Below, piece after piece: positions 53,311 through 64,000 of a DNA stretch of 64,000 bases. The notes beneath the pieces are model-generated. The model did not search any database. It was not told where the DNA came from and worked only from the letters and a program-made list of their open reading frames with translations. The translations under genes were made by a program, and so were the position numbers. The stretch comes from Okapia johnstoni. Taxonomy: Eukaryota; Chordata; Mammalia; Artiodactyla; Giraffidae. The number at the start of each line of letters is the position of its first letter. Position 1 is the first letter of the stretch. The stretch covers positions 10,623,501 to 10,687,500 of the forward strand of contig JAGTYA010000025.1 of the NCBI GenBank assembly GCA_024291935.2. Direction: 5' to 3'.

Positions 53311-55115
53311 CAGAGTCTGTGTCTGCTGGGCGCCCCGCCAGGCCTGCCCCAGCCTGCCCGGGAGCAGCCCTCATCCCACCAGCTGGTCCTGTCTCTCTGG
53401 GCTGAGTGACCAGAGAACCCAGTCCTCCAGCCCAGGCCGCCGGCCAGACCGGCCCCCGCTGGCCTGGAAACCAGCCTCCTCCCGAGGCCCCTCCCTGGGT
53501 GAGGATGAGCGGGTGAGCAGATGGGCCCGTGGCCCCCTGGAGGTCGGGGAGAGGAGACCGCGGGGCCGGGCGCCGTGGAGCCACACTGCCCGCCACAGCC
53601 CAGGGGGCCCTGGTCCTCAGACCAGGTCTCACGACGGAGGTGGCAAGAGGAGGCCCACCCCCCCTGGGGTGATGACCCCCGAGTCAGACGGCAGCTGAGG
53701 GGACCCACTTCGGTAAGGAGCACAGCACGACTTTAAAGGCGCTGCAAGGGCGGGCTGTCCTCACCCCCGGCCACTAAGGCCCCCAGGGCTGCAGCCGCGC
53801 CTGTCCAGCCCCGGGGACGCTCTCACCTTTGGGGAGCTCGGGTCACAGGCGCCCTGGCGCCCACTCGCGAGGTGTCCGAGCAGCCTCCGCCGGGGGCCAG
53901 GGAGACCCATCCCCAGACGGAAAGCACGGGGAACCGGGCCAGGCCCCCAGACAGGTGGCAGGGAGCTGGGGCCCAAGCCTGCCTCCCACCCCGGACCTGC
54001 AGGGCCCGTCTCCTCCGCCGGATGCGACAGCTCCCTCGGTGGCGTTTCGGCCGCTTTTAGGCGCCTGGGGAGTTTTCTGTAATAATGTATTTTCTCCTTG
54101 TTATAGTTAATTCATGTGGTAGAACATCTGAAAAGTAAATTGAAATGAGAAAGGAATTAAAGCTGATCAGTGACCCATACTCAGGGCCAGCTGTCGACGT
54201 GCCGCTTTTCTGGCTGTGTCTCGGTCACATTCTTAGGCAGGGACCGAAGACACGCTTTGAGAACCTACGTCTTTTTTCTTAAGCAACAGTCACTCATGTC
54301 CGTGCCTGTTGACATTCCCTCTGAAGCCTGCGTGATGACCCCGTGATGGGCGGGGATCCTGAGATGCTGACTGTAATTTGCCGTTTCAGGGTGGTGGTTG
54401 TAAATGGTGCCGTGATGAGCATGAGGCTTAGAGCCTCTTTTGAATTCTTGTTTGCTAAGACGTGTTGTTCCTGTGTTACCTTAGACCCTGGGGGCGTGGG
54501 AACGGGGCCTCTGTGATGGGACAGGGAGGATGTTGGACCCCTGGGAAGGATGCAGGGTGGGTGGTGGGCAGTGGGGGCCTGCGGCTGTGGCCGGAGCTCC
54601 CCGGGTCTCCCTGCCTCCGTCACTGGCTTTTCCTTCTCTCTTACGTGTCCGTGTCCCCCGGGCTCTGCTGACCTCCCCTCCTCACCCCTCTCACGCCCTC
54701 CCCTCTCCCCCAGAGCTGAGCCTCCAGCCGGATCCTTAGAGCCTCCTGGACACTGTCCGTAAGCGGCCCCCAGGCCCCGACCACCAAGAGGATGGTCACC
54801 TCTCTCCCACCCACACCTCTTCCTGTGTCCCCAGGTGGGTAAGCGGTGGCATTAGCCACCAGCATCCAAGCCAGGAACCCAAGTGCCGCCCTTGTCTGCA
54901 GGCCTTGTCCTCAGACCCCACCCCCACGAGGGTCTGAACACACCCCTTCCCTCCACCCCTCCCGAGGCTGTGTGCAAGCTTCCCTGCCCTGCCCCCTCCA
55001 GCACCTCGAATCTGGCCCATGCCCCCATCCCCTGTGAACGTCTCATCACATGCCCCTCCTCGGCGCCCCATTCCCCCCAGACGAAGCCCAAGCCCCTCGT
55101 AGGCTGAGACCCCCG
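53311..55115. other. Unique sequence, no gene seen
   Basis: 53400-53960 is very GC- and CpG-rich. 54060-54200 is an AT-rich islet (gtaataatgtattttctcct, ttatagttaattcatgtgg) without repeat identity. Open frames show no domain. Confidence 0.4.
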
Positions 55116-55119
55116 GCTC

Positions 55120-55350
55120 CGCGCTTCTCAGCTCCAGGCCTCTGCACATGCTGTTCCACCTGCTGGGAACGCCTTTCCATGCACCATCGGAGACGAGTTC
55201 CCACCCATCCTTCCAGGCTCAGATTCCACGTGCTGCCCTCCGGGAACTTCTGTTTTTCCTTCCCATTTCCCTTTCCCCCAAGAACTAGCCCCTCCTTGTC
55301 TCACTCAGATATCCTGTGGGACATCTATGCAAACAGTCCCTTGATATTAT
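55120..55350 (+). repeat. L2 LINE 3' fragment
   Basis: ctccaggcctctgcacatgc, tgttccacctgctgggaacg, cccatccttccaggctcaga, then gtgctgccctccgggaactt is L2 3' order. Confidence 0.8.
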
Positions 55351-56335
55351 AATACTCTCAGAATCTTAGCTGTTAAAAGGCAGAGGAGTTAGAACTGGCC
55401 CTGGGGTTATCGGCAGACCTGACCTTGCAGCTTCAGGCGCGGCTGCCTCCAGACGCTCCAGCACCGACCCCAGGGCCCTGTGTCTCCCGCTCCCCATCCA
55501 GCCCCTTCTCACGGGCCCACGCGGAGTGGCAGCTCCCGTCTCTCAGGTCTAAGCTCAAGTTAAGGCTGGGAGAGTCTCCACCCCAGTCGAGTGGGGCCTC
55601 CTCCCAGCTCGAGTCCCAAGCCCAAACCTGAGCTGGGAGAGGAGTCAGCCCCCCCGGAGCCTCAGGCACTAAGGGGGTGCCAGGACTGCTGCAGGAGGGG
55701 AGCTGGGGCCCAAGGTCCACCGCACCCCAGGAGCCCACTTCCTCCCTCCAGGCAGGAGACTCGAGCCTGTGTCTCACCTTCCGCCCTCCCTGCCTGGATG
55801 AGGCCTGGCCCCGAGGCAGTGTTAGTCAGCATTTTATGGATGAAGGAGCAAGTGGGTAGGGAATTAGTGCTGCTCTGTGGTCAGGAACGCTCTTGGCCCG
55901 GGGGCTGAGGGCTGGGCAGCGATGCCACCCTCCTGGTCCCCAAATGCCCCCAGAGCCTGGCCTCACGAGGACCCGGGAGGAGACCAGCCCCTCGGGGCGC
56001 TGCCCCTTCACACGGACCTCAGAGGCCTCGGCCCTGCCCCAGGGAGCAGCTCGAACCCCCAAAGACAGACAGACAGACAGACAGACACACACACACACAC
56101 ACAGTGCTCCAGCTGAGACATGCCAGTGGGCCTTCGGGAAAGGAAGCTGTCAGGCCTCCTCCCGGCCATGACCGTGAACCCGTCACAGGCGGTCCGTGCT
56201 GACCCAGCCTGTGAGCAGGGCCCACTGGCCCGCACCCCAGCCTCAGCTCAAGGCTTCCCAGGCTGGGCCGTCCGGACACCTGGGGCCTAGAGAGGGTCTC
56301 AGGAGGGCAGCTTCCCTTTCGCAGCCATGCTTCCT
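55351..56335. other. Unique GC-rich sequence, no gene seen
   Basis: It contains the (GACA)n(CA)n microsatellite at 56063-56103. No gene is recognised. Confidence 0.4.
56063..56103. repeat. Compound (GACA)n(CA)n microsatellite
   Basis: About five GACA units run into about nine CA units and end cacag. The minus-strand frames reading VCVCV and SVCLSVCL repeats are artefacts of it. Confidence 0.93.
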
Positions 56336-56336
56336 T

Positions 56337-56576
56337 TTAATAGTTTTGTTTCTTTGCTGGCTGTGCTGGGTCCTTGTTGCTGCCCGGGCTTTTCTCTAGT
56401 GCTGAGCATGGCCACTGGCTAGTTGGGGTGTGCCGGCTCCTCCCTGCAGCGGCTTCTCTTGTGGCCTGCGGGCCTGGTCGTTCCTCAGCATGTGGGATCT
56501 TCCCAGACCAGGGATCGAACCCGTGTCCTGTGTGCTGGCAGGCAGATCCTTTACCAGTGAGTTACCAGGGAAGCCG
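56337..56576 (-). repeat. CHR-type tRNA-derived SINE
   Basis: ttttaatagttttgtttctt on the left, gctggctgtgctgggtcctt, agaccagggatcgaacccgt, then the reversed head gagttaccagggaagcc on the right. Confidence 0.88.
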
Positions 56577-58689
56577 CGTTTCTCGTGATCTAACCAGCCT
56601 GCCGGGTGCACAAAATTTACAGTAGTAGCCGGAAGTTTTGCTTTTCAATGAAAATTACTTTAGATATAAAATTTATTGAACAGTGGAAGCAAGGGAAGGA
56701 TAGGGAGCTGTTGTGCGGCCTCTGTGAGCCGCCGGGGGTTCGGGGGGCCCTGCCTGCCCTCACTCCCGCCTCGCGGCCTGGCTAGGGGCACCGGGGGGAG
56801 TAGAGTCCTCGGCCCGGCTCTCCTGACCCCAGGCCCGGCCACTTTCAGTTCCGCAACCTTTCCAGGAGCCCAGCCCGGCTCTGGAACAACAGCAGCACCT
56901 GCTGCGCTCGCTGAGGCTTTGGGTCAAGGCCACGCGTGGGCCCCCCACCCTGAGGCCCGCAGCCGGCAGCGGAGCTGGCTCCTGGGCTTGACCACTGGCT
57001 GCTCTGTCTGCTGAGAATGTGCAGGCAGAGGTGCAGCACCTGTTGGAAGAGGGAGGGGCCCAGCGCTCCGACACACTCGGGCCATTGCCTCTGGCTCTGT
57101 GTCTGGTCGTCCTGCCCCGCCACGCCCACCGACCTTGGGACGGCCAGGGAGGCCCGCCTGTGCCTTCCCGGCCACTGCATCCTGCACCCCCAAAGGCTCC
57201 TGATGGGGGCTCCCAGGACCCCCGTCCCACCCGCTCTCGCCCTGTGGGTGAGCAGGATGCTGAGGCCTGGGCAGAAGCAGACACCGCCTGCCCCAGGCAG
57301 GTCCCCACGCCTCCTGCCTCCAGCCCAGCCCAAGTGCCGCCTGTCAGGGACCCTGTGCCCCAGGTCGGGGGACAGGGCACCACAGGCGTTTGTTGCCCTG
57401 CAGAGGGGTTCTGCCCGCCCAGTTTCCGGAGATCATCGCTGTGGCCACTTCCTCCCCGCCTCGGCTCCCTATGCGTGGGGAGCCGGCGGTACAGGGACAC
57501 GGAGGGCTGTTCACAGCCGGTGGGGCCCTCCCAGCGCTAAGAACCACGCCTGTGGTTCAGGGACTCTGCACCGGCCAGCTCATGTATCAGAGACTCCAGG
57601 ATTCGCGTCCTGAGCGTCACGCATCCAGGGAACATAGAGAGTGCTGGGAAATGACCCCTGGGCTGGTTCCGTTTGTGCAAAGCCTAGAAGTGGGCACAAG
57701 CTTTCCTGCCACTCACTGGGTATCTGGCTCTGCAGGAAAACTGACGTCAGACTCACCGTCTGCATCTTTACACCTTTTGATGTATTCACATTTTTGATTT
57801 CGTAACTGAACATTATACTGCTTCTTAGGGTCTTCATAATACTTGTTTCTTTCTGTGGGCATGTGTATGTAGCTAAAGACACAGAAAACGTTCTGAAAGG
57901 TCCCGTCCTAACAGATCAGAGTGGGGGAGGCCGACGGACATGGCTGAGGGCAGTGAGAACTGGGGGAGTGGTCAAGGGAACTTTGTTTAAAGAGAAGAGC
58001 CTTTCACGTTTATGTGTGCAGTTAAGATTTTGCTCCTTTAAAACGTAAAGCTTGAGTGAGAAGGGGGAAAAACAATTCCAGACCTTGAAGGATTTGCAAT
58101 TCTGAGACTTGGAGAGTCAGAATGCAGACAGTTCCACGTTTCCACGGTTAGAGCAGGGTGGGGGCTCCGTGCCGCCCCCAGGGGAAGGAAGACTCTGGGA
58201 CCCCCACCCCCGGCCTGGAAAGTCCTGTGACCTGAGGATCGGTTGGCTCCGAGCTCCCGCCCTCTCTGCCAAAGGCCATGTGCTCCTTTCCCAGGGCACA
58301 GATGGGCACTGGCCCCAGCAGCAGGCAGGATGCTGTGTGAAGGCGCCTGTCTGCCTACAGGGCGGAATTTTCCAGTGGAGGCGGGGAGTCCTGGGTGAGA
58401 AAAGTCCCCCCGCCACCTTGAGCCTCTGCTTTCTCTCCTGGTGTGGGTCACTTCCAGGGGTCCATAGTGGCCAGATGGGAGCAGGAGGTGCACTCAGGAA
58501 TTTCTGGAGTGACCCAGGAGAGTGGGTGACTGCTAGGGTGAGGGGTGGTCCCAGCGCCAATACTGTGCCCCAGTCTCAGGTCTGCAGGAGGTTGGGGGGT
58601 GAGCCTGCCTTTGGAAAGGCCCAGGGGCTCCCACGCCCCACCCCTGGCATCCAGTTCAGTCGGGGAAGTACCACAACCGCTCTGTGCAA
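56577..58689. other. Mostly unique sequence, no gene supported
   Basis: 56670-57560 is GC-rich with overlapping frames of up to 246 codons on both strands and no recognisable domain. 57740-58080 is AT-richer and may hold a decayed LINE. No exon can be supported. Confidence 0.4.
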
Positions 58690-59154
58690 CATCCTGCAGC
58701 GCCGCTTCCTGACAGTGTGCCCTTGGGCCGGTTCGTGACCTCGGGCTTCACCTCCGGAAAGTGAGCGACAGGCCCCCTCTGATGGTGAAGGGTCAGACTA
58801 GGTGTGGCAGGCAGAGTCCACGCTCACGCTTGCACCTCTGGTCACGGCCCCTGCTCGGTGACCTCCGTCATTTCCCAGCAAAACGAGCCTGTGCGTCTCT
58901 AGTGAGAATTCAGAGCTGGGATCTCAGCTGCACAATTTTTGGCTTGTAAACACCCTCAGTCTTGGAATTTGTGTCTGAACTCCAGGGTCTTCTTCGTTTG
59001 CCCTTTTTTGAAATAACAGACTAACGTATAAGAAACACACATGTAAGTCTGTGAGGAGGGTGTGCCCAAAAGCCATGGGTGTGCGGGTGATATCATGGCC
59101 TCCAGGGAGGCTCCGAGGACCGAGACCCAGGACCATCAGGCCAGCCCCCCCAGC
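58690..59154. other. Unique sequence with weak MIR-like start
   Basis: 58690-58760 (cagcgccgcttcctgacagt, gtgcccttgggccggttcgt) may be a decayed MIR. The remainder is unrecognised. Confidence 0.35.
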
Positions 59155-59240
59155 CGCTCTGAGCCTCAGTTTCCTCCTCTGGAAAATGGGCATGATAAAG
59201 TCATCGTCTTTGAGGAGGTCCTGAGGAGAGACGCCAGGGT
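59155..59240 (+). repeat. MIR SINE fragment
   Basis: ctctgagcctcagtttcctc, then ctctggaaaatgggcatgat, is the central MIR core. Confidence 0.8.
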
Positions 59241-59619
59241 CCAGGCTGGGAGTCACAGGGCTGTGGGGTCGGGAATGGCTCTGCCGCTGTGTGGAGATGA
59301 GTCCCCTCTGGGTGGGAGGGGCCTCGGAGCAGTCACTGAACATCCGAACTGGAGCACAGCCAGCCTCATGGAGCCCTGAGTTGTAGCTGTTGTTATTTTG
59401 GGGTCATGATTAAAATCCCATGCAGCTCCAGTGAGGGGAGAGGTGGGCGGGCTCTAAGGCAAGGCCAGCCCACCTATCTGACAGCCTTCTCCGGAGGGAA
59501 GGCTCTGCTGGAGGAAGATGGGTCCTTCCCACGTGCTGCTCAGGAAGCGTCGAGTGGTCCCGATGCCCTCCACCTCCGCCGTCCGGCCCCCGTCTCCACT
59601 CCGACCCCTTGTGAGGGCG
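59241..59619. other. Unique sequence, no gene seen
   Basis: Nothing recognised between two MIR fragments. Confidence 0.4.
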
Positions 59620-59750
59620 TGCCGCCAGAACTGGGTCCCATCTCTGCCACTTGTCGCTGTGCGGTTTCAGGCAAGTCACCTGCCCTCTCTGAGTTCTGTT
59701 TCCTCCATTGTAAAGGAAGGAACAAAAGTAAAGGATGCCTCCTACCCCTG
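59620..59750 (+). repeat. MIR SINE
   Basis: tgggtcccatctctgccact, tgtcgctgtgcggtttcagg, gcaagtcacctgccctctct, then gagttctgtttcctccattg. Confidence 0.8.
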
Positions 59751-59884
59751 AACCCAGCGGGTCTGGGAGCCCAGAGAGACTGGGAGGAAGAGGACGGCCC
59801 TCTAAGTCGTCAGCCAGGGGCCGGGGCCTTCCTACCCTTTCTCTTGTGGAATCAACCCAGCGAGGAATGAAGCAAGTGCTGAAG

Positions 59885-60030
59885 GGCCAAGACTGCAGTC
59901 AGACCACCCCGGTGTGCCGCCCGCCAGCTGTGTGGCCCTCGGTGGGTGTTGAACCTCTTACTTTAGTTTCCTCTTCTGTCAAATCTTGTATCTCACTGAG
60001 GTTGTTACAAGGATTGTAATGCACGTAAAA
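59885..60030 (+). repeat. MIR SINE
   Basis: gccagctgtgtggccctcgg, ttactttagtttcctcttct, then gaggttgttacaaggattgt is MIR in order. Confidence 0.78.
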
Positions 60031-60101
60031 ATTATATATATGTAAACAATTTATGTATATAAAGTATATATATTATGTGTGTGTGTGTATATATATATAT
60101 A
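60031..60101. repeat. AT/TG-rich low-complexity stretch
   Basis: tatatatatgtaa, gtgtgtgtgtgt and tatatatatatat runs directly precede a Bov-tA head. Confidence 0.85.
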
Positions 60102-60246
60102 TGCCTTGTGGCTCAGCTGGTAAAGAATCCACCTGCAGTGTGGGAGACCTGGGTTCGATCCCTGGGTTGGGAAGATCCCCTGGAGAAGGGAAAGGCTGCC
60201 CCTTCCAGTATCCTGGCCTGGAGAATTCCAGGGACTGTATAGTGAC
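60102..60246 (+). repeat. Bov-tA SINE, 3'-truncated
   Basis: gccttgtggctcagctggta, gggttcgatccctgggttgg, then ttccagggactgtatagtga. The usual hexamer-rich tail is missing. Confidence 0.9.
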
Positions 60247-60299
60247 TTGCCCGCTCCAGCGCACTGGCCCCCTCAGTGGTTCTCGAACACGCAGAGCTC

Positions 60300-60640
60300 A
60301 CTCTGCCTCAGGACCCTGGCACTACGTCTTCCCTCTGCCTGCTTGCTCCTCCCCAGATCCTGCATCATACGGGTCTCAGCCCACGTGTGCCCTCTCTGAC
60401 CGCCCCCTCCCCGTGCACGTGGACTTCCTTTCTCTCCCATCCCCCTCCTCCCGCCTTTTGCTTTATTTTTATCCTGATCCTTATTACCGTGCAAAATTAT
60501 ACCTGACCATGCTGACTTCCTGTTTCTTCCTTAGAATGTAAACACGGCATTTTCATGAATGAATGAGGGCAGGTACTTGGCCTTATTCATGTTGAGTTGC
60601 CAGTCCCTAAGCTTTTGGAATGAGTGAGTGGGTGAATGAA
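60300..60640 (+). repeat. L2 LINE 3' fragment (low-identity)
   Basis: ctctgcctcaggaccctggc, ctccccagatcctgcatcat, then gcaaaattatacctgaccat and agaatgtaaacacggcattt, then atgaatgaatgagggc follow the L2 3' UTR theme. Confidence 0.5.
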
Positions 60641-60754
60641 CGAGGGGACCCCACAGTCGAGCAGAGATTTGACCCAGGGTATGGCCAGCACGATTGATAG
60701 CCAGCCATGCACCGGGGTGGCTGCTCTGTGTGGTATGCCTTCCTGGCGCCCCGT

Positions 60755-60895
60755 GACATGGCTGTGACGATCCCATTTTACAGCAGCATAGACCAAGGCT
60801 CCCAGAAGAGAAGTGGCTTGCCCGGGATCTCAGGGCCTTTGAGAGGCAGAGCCAGTCTGGGAATCAGCCGGCCTGACTCCAGGGCGCCAGCTCCG
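60755..60895 (-). repeat. MIR SINE
   Basis: gatcccattttacagcagca, gaagtggcttgcccgggatc, then tctgggaatcagccggcctg is reversed MIR reaching the tRNA-like end. Confidence 0.75.
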
Positions 60896-61060
60896 TGCAC
60901 TCCGTGACACGCACGTCTCCGGGTCAAAGGCAGAGAGAAGACACCCCGGGAAGCAGCAGCGCGTGCATTTTAGCAACGGATTTCCAGGTTTCCAGCGCTC
61001 TCCGCCTGCTGGGTGACTTTGCAGCGAGGGCGCCGCGGGGCGGCCGCGCCTGATGCTGCG

Positions 61061-61074
61061 GTTGCCATGGCGAC
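61061..61074. promoter_or_regulatory. RFX X-box, near-perfect palindrome
   Basis: gttgccatggcgac differs at one base from the symmetrical X-box GTTGCCATGGCAAC bound by RFX-family factors. RFX X-boxes in CpG promoters are known marks of ciliary genes. Confidence 0.7.
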
Positions 61075-61087
61075 GAGCGCCTCGGCG

Positions 61088-61092
61088 ATTGG
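61088..61092 (-). promoter_or_regulatory. CCAAT box (NF-Y type)
   Basis: attgg on the plus strand (within cgattggtcc) is a reverse CCAAT pentamer in good context, ggaccaatcg on the minus strand. It lies 13 bases after the X-box, spacing compatible with joint RFX/NF-Y binding. Confidence 0.55.
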
Positions 61093-61325
61093 TCCAGCTC
61101 GGCCCGCACTACGTTCCTCCTGGGGCGCGGGGGAGCCTCTGCGCCTGCCCCTCCTCCGGATGCTGTTCCCCCCCAGCCCTCCCCAACCCCCCCGCGCCGC
61201 CACCGCGTATGTGCGGCAGGGCCCAAGCCTGAGGTGGTCCCAGGTAGCCGCGAGGCCGGCGCCCCTGCCCAGCCTGGCGACCATGGTGAGCCGATGTCCT
61301 CGCAGGCTCCCGGGCACCGTGTGAG

Positions 61326-63074
61326 CCCTGCGTGCCTGGGTCCTCCAGATCCCGCGGCTGCCACCCCCTGCTCCTGCCCCAGCCTCCGTGGAGGAGTGCG
61401 CCACCCCCGGGAATGTGACTCGCCCGCGATTTAATTTTATTCCCTTCCACTTCTCGCCTGAGCATCGCCCTGCTCTTCTAACCACATAGAGCCTTCCCAG
61501 CTGGAGAGGGAGAGAGAAAGGGAAACTGCCCACCCCACCCCCCAGACAGGATGGCGTGCAGAAGACGCTATTTGTGAGTATATGTGGCAGGTTTATGCCT
61601 GGAACTTGAGGCCAGAAGGGCCGCAGCCCAACTGGGAGCTGGAGCCCGGGCCCTCTAGGGGGAGGGGGGTTTGCCGTGCAGGTGGCTTGCAGAGGGAGCT
61701 GGCCACCAGGCATAGATGCCAGCATTTGTCCCCTGCAATTGACATGTTTGTCGGTGATGATGATGGTGGGGGGGGGGGCTGTTAGCAGGACTCTGTTGGG
61801 CTGTGAAATTCCCTGTCTCTGAGGGCTGATCACCCCCTAAATCTACATATAGGGTCCCCAGACCTGCTGCTACCGCGTTGGCATCTGGTTCAGCCCTCCT
61901 GTGTCCATTTGGAAATAGTTTCTCGTGCCCGGTTCTGCCGTGGTCAGCCCTTCAGCTGCGGCTGATGCAAGGTTGGCAAGAAGGTCAGAGGGTGCCGTGC
62001 CCTCCGGGGACGGGCAAACGTCCAGCCTGCCCTCCCGAGCGGGGAGCGCCAGTGTCACCCTGTACCACCCAGGTGTGCCGTGGGCCAGCGGCGGGACACC
62101 TGTCTGCTGCGCCCCGGGCCCACGGCAGAGGCCGTGAAAGTCTGCATGGGGCGGTGACATCACGGGTCCGGGTATTTATGGAAAGCCGAGCCCGCGCCTC
62201 CTGGGACGTCAGATGAGGATGCCAGCCTCCCTCGCAGCTCTCTGGGGCTCTGCGGCGTTCTGGGTTGAGCAGCTGGGTCTCTGGCTTTGCAGGACCCCTC
62301 CTCTGGGACTGGGGGCTGTGAGTCTCCTCCTGCCGTGGGCACTTCGGGGCTGTGAAACGACCTCAGAACCTGTGAGGTCAGAGGGCAGAGCTGGGCCCTC
62401 AGGCTGGGCTCAGTCCCGGGGCAGAGGGTCCTGGATCATCATGGGGGGGACCCCTGGGGTCACTCCAAGGCCTCGGACCCCCCACACCTTGACAAGGGCC
62501 CCTGGAGCCTGGGTGAAGCGGTGCCCACTGCTCTGCACCCGGGCCAGACGGCGTGCTCGCTTGGGGAGCCTGGACGAGAGGAGGCGTCGCTCCTGCCTCT
62601 GTGTTGTCTGCGGGCCCAGGCGGGGCCCCGGGGCGAGGAAGGCGGCCGGGCTCTGTGGTTCGCTGTGATGTTTGTTTGCCTTCTAAGTGGAGGAGCCCAT
62701 GACTTGGTTTGTTGATGTGAGCTGATCACGCTGGGTTCTCACTCCCTGCCCCTGCTTTTTTTTGGGAAACAAATAGTAAATCCTTCCCCAGCACGGAACC
62801 TCCTCTGTCCCTGGAAATAGGCTCCCCACTGCCCCGAGACACCTCCTTTCCCCTTCTTCCTTTGCCTGGGCCCAGGAGCCCAAGGTCAGAGAAGTTCTCT
62901 GGTCTCAGGGGCCGTGAAACCCTGGGGGAGGGATGTCTCCGAGGTGGAGTCTGTGCAGCAGCCTCTGGACTCCCATTCTAGAGATGGGACAACTGAGGCT
63001 CAGCAAATCCCCGGGAAACTTGGAGTGCCCTGGCCCGAGGTGTGTGTGTGGGGTGAGGGAGTGCGTTTCAGCCC
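61326..63074. other. Unique GC-rich sequence, no gene supported
   Basis: If the promoter is read rightward, exons could lie here, but no acceptor-frame-donor unit with recognisable protein is seen. A G11 run lies at 61768-61778. A reversed MIR piece (gagatgggacaactgaggct) lies at about 62972-63040. Confidence 0.4.
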
Positions 63075-63225
63075 AGCTCTGCATTAGAATCACTGGGGAA
63101 TTTTTTAAAACTCTGTGTCTGGGTCCCACCCCAGAGAGCTTGGCTTCTGGGTCCTGGGAGGGCTACAGCCTCAGGAACATTGCTGTTCTCCCCACGTGAT
63201 TTCGATGCTCAGCTGTGGGTGGTGT
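63075..63225 (+). repeat. MER20-like hAT DNA transposon remnant
   Basis: ctctgcattagaatcactgg, ggaattttttaaaactctgt, gtctgggtcccaccccagag, then cacgtgatttcgatgctcag follows MER20 (gcatcagaatcacctgga, ggccccacccccagag, caggtgatgctgatgct). Confidence 0.8.
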
Positions 63226-63870
63226 TCGTGGAGGCGGCGTCTTCCCTTAGGCATTGCTGCCCAGTCCTGCCCGATTGTGATTTGTGAGCGCGCAGCTGCC
63301 ATTCCAGTTCCAGGACCCCTCCCCATTACCAGTACAGACTCGCTGTGTCTGCTGGGAGCCCAGCCGCCTGCACCGGAATACACGGCCCCTAGCAGGGCCC
63401 ACCGACCGTACCTGTGTCCCCCACTCGCCTGGCAGGGGGGCTGCCCTGTGGGGAGGGCAGGTCAGGCTCCCCGCCCCTGCCCCCCATCGGCCCTTTCTCG
63501 CCGCCCTGCTTTTCCGGCTCCCACAGTCTGGCAGCAGGACACCCAGGCCTCCCCCATGTGCTGCCTCCAAGCCCACGGGCACCAGAGATTGCAAAGAGAC
63601 TGGGGAGGGGGTGGCCGAAGTTGGGGGGAGTTCTCTGGTCAGTTCTCTGGTCTGAACAGTTTCTGTTTTGCAGAAAGATTTGCAGACCAGAACCAGGGCT
63701 CTCCTGGCACCTGCAGCTCGAGCCCTGGGCTTTCAGTGTGGGGGATGGAACGTCTCTAGATGCTTGACTTTCAGGGCGCCTGGAGGCCCCAGCCCAGGAC
63801 CACCACAGCCACCATCAGAGCTGCGCTATTTGGCTTCGCGGCTTCTCATGCCACTCGCCTCCGTGGTTCT
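63226..63870. other. Unique GC-rich sequence, no gene supported
   Basis: A good-looking splice acceptor (ctgttttgcag, ending at 63674) is followed by an open frame that runs into a MIR. No protein is recognised. Confidence 0.4.
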
Positions 63871-63874
63871 CACC

Positions 63875-63962
63875 CGTGCTGTGAGATGGGGGGTTAATGA
63901 TCCCATTTTACAGAGGAGGAAACTGAGGTCAGAGAGAGGTAGGCCACTTGATTGAGGCCTCG
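63875..63962 (-). repeat. MIR SINE fragment
   Basis: gatcccattttacagaggag, then gaaactgaggtcagagagag, is reversed MIR. Confidence 0.85.
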
Positions 63963-64000
63963 TGGCGGCCTCCAGCCCCGTGCTTGGCAGTACGTCCCCC

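Larger units (their letters stand above)
60895..61325. promoter_or_regulatory. CpG-rich promoter-like segment
   Basis: CpG dinucleotides are dense, unlike the CpG-poor flanks (for example gggcgccgcggggcggccgc at 61029-61048). It contains an RFX X-box (61061-61074), a reverse CCAAT box 14 bases further on, and GC-box-like words, but no TATA box. An ATG in strong context (gccatggcg, A at 61066) lies inside the X-box and opens a plus-strand frame of about 86 codons to a stop at 61322. A possible donor (atg|gtgagc) lies at 61285-61287. The direction of transcription and the gene are not determinable; CpG promoters are often bidirectional. Confidence 0.6.

Noticed and set aside
56008..56279. Minus-strand frames rich in Val-Cys and Ser-Val-Cys-Leu
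   Set aside because: Direct translation of the (GACA)n(CA)n microsatellite.
60970..61833. Minus-strand frame of 287 codons across the CpG-rich segment
   Set aside because: High CpG content suppresses stop codons. The translation is Arg/Pro/Gly-rich with no known domain. A leftward transcript from the promoter remains possible but this frame does not support one.
63664..63955. Possible coding exon after the acceptor ctgttttgcag
   Set aside because: The open frame runs into a MIR SINE, and its translation matches nothing that I recognise.
1..64000. CRISPR array, prophage, integron or bacterial operon
   Set aside because: The tandem repeats lack unique spacers of constant length, and the whole window carries vertebrate interspersed repeats.

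Overview
This window is nuclear genomic DNA from a ruminant, most likely a bovid such as cattle, sheep or goat. The evidence is the repeat content: many copies of the pecoran SINEs Bov-tA and Bov-A2, cetartiodactyl CHR-type SINEs, BovB (RTE-clade) LINE fragments and ruminant L1 copies, on top of old mammalian repeats (MIR, L2, MER5A, MER20, an MLT1-like LTR). I see no bacterial or viral genome organisation, and no rRNA, functional tRNA or CRISPR array.  I find no intact protein-coding gene. Many long open frames exist, but they lie in GC-rich sequence or repeats, start or stop inside recognisable transposons, and show no protein family. The only recognisable cellular coding sequence is a decayed, intronless Ser/Thr kinase copy at 195-975. 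It keeps a P-loop-like stretch, a catalytic-loop remnant, the end of the C-lobe and a UBA-like segment, and resembles the MARK/sperm-motility-kinase group. The best functional element is a CpG-rich promoter-like segment at about 60.9-61.3 kb. It carries a near-perfect palindromic RFX X-box and a reverse CCAAT box, the layout typical of ciliary gene promoters. The gene it would drive is not identifiable here.  Layout: 0-6.3 kb is the kinase pseudogene, SINEs and unique GC-rich DNA. 6.3-8.7 kb is an L1 3' end whose tail was invaded by a 5'-inverted BovB. 8.7-16.4 kb is mostly unique, with SINE, BovB and L2 pieces and long G runs. 16.4-17.6 kb is an old L1. 17.6-21.9 kb is unique DNA plus L2. 21.9-28.0 kb is an AT-rich LINE block: an L1 carrying nested Bov-tA and BovB insertions, followed by an older L1. 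28-33.4 kb is GC-rich DNA with a short dispersed duplication, MER5A and an L1. 33.8-35.1 kb is a cluster of minisatellites, including an 18-bp array with a 90-bp higher-order repeat. 35.3-49.6 kb is GC-rich DNA with an MLT1-like LTR, L1 tips, MIRs, L2s and candidate CTCF sites. 49.6-60.9 kb is GC-rich, with a Bov-tA whose head is triplicated in tandem. 60.9-64 kb is the CpG-rich promoter-like region and its flank.  Repeat names and orientations come from remembered family consensus phrases, not from a database run. Boundaries are good to a few bases where a target-site duplication is given, and otherwise to about 10-40 bases.
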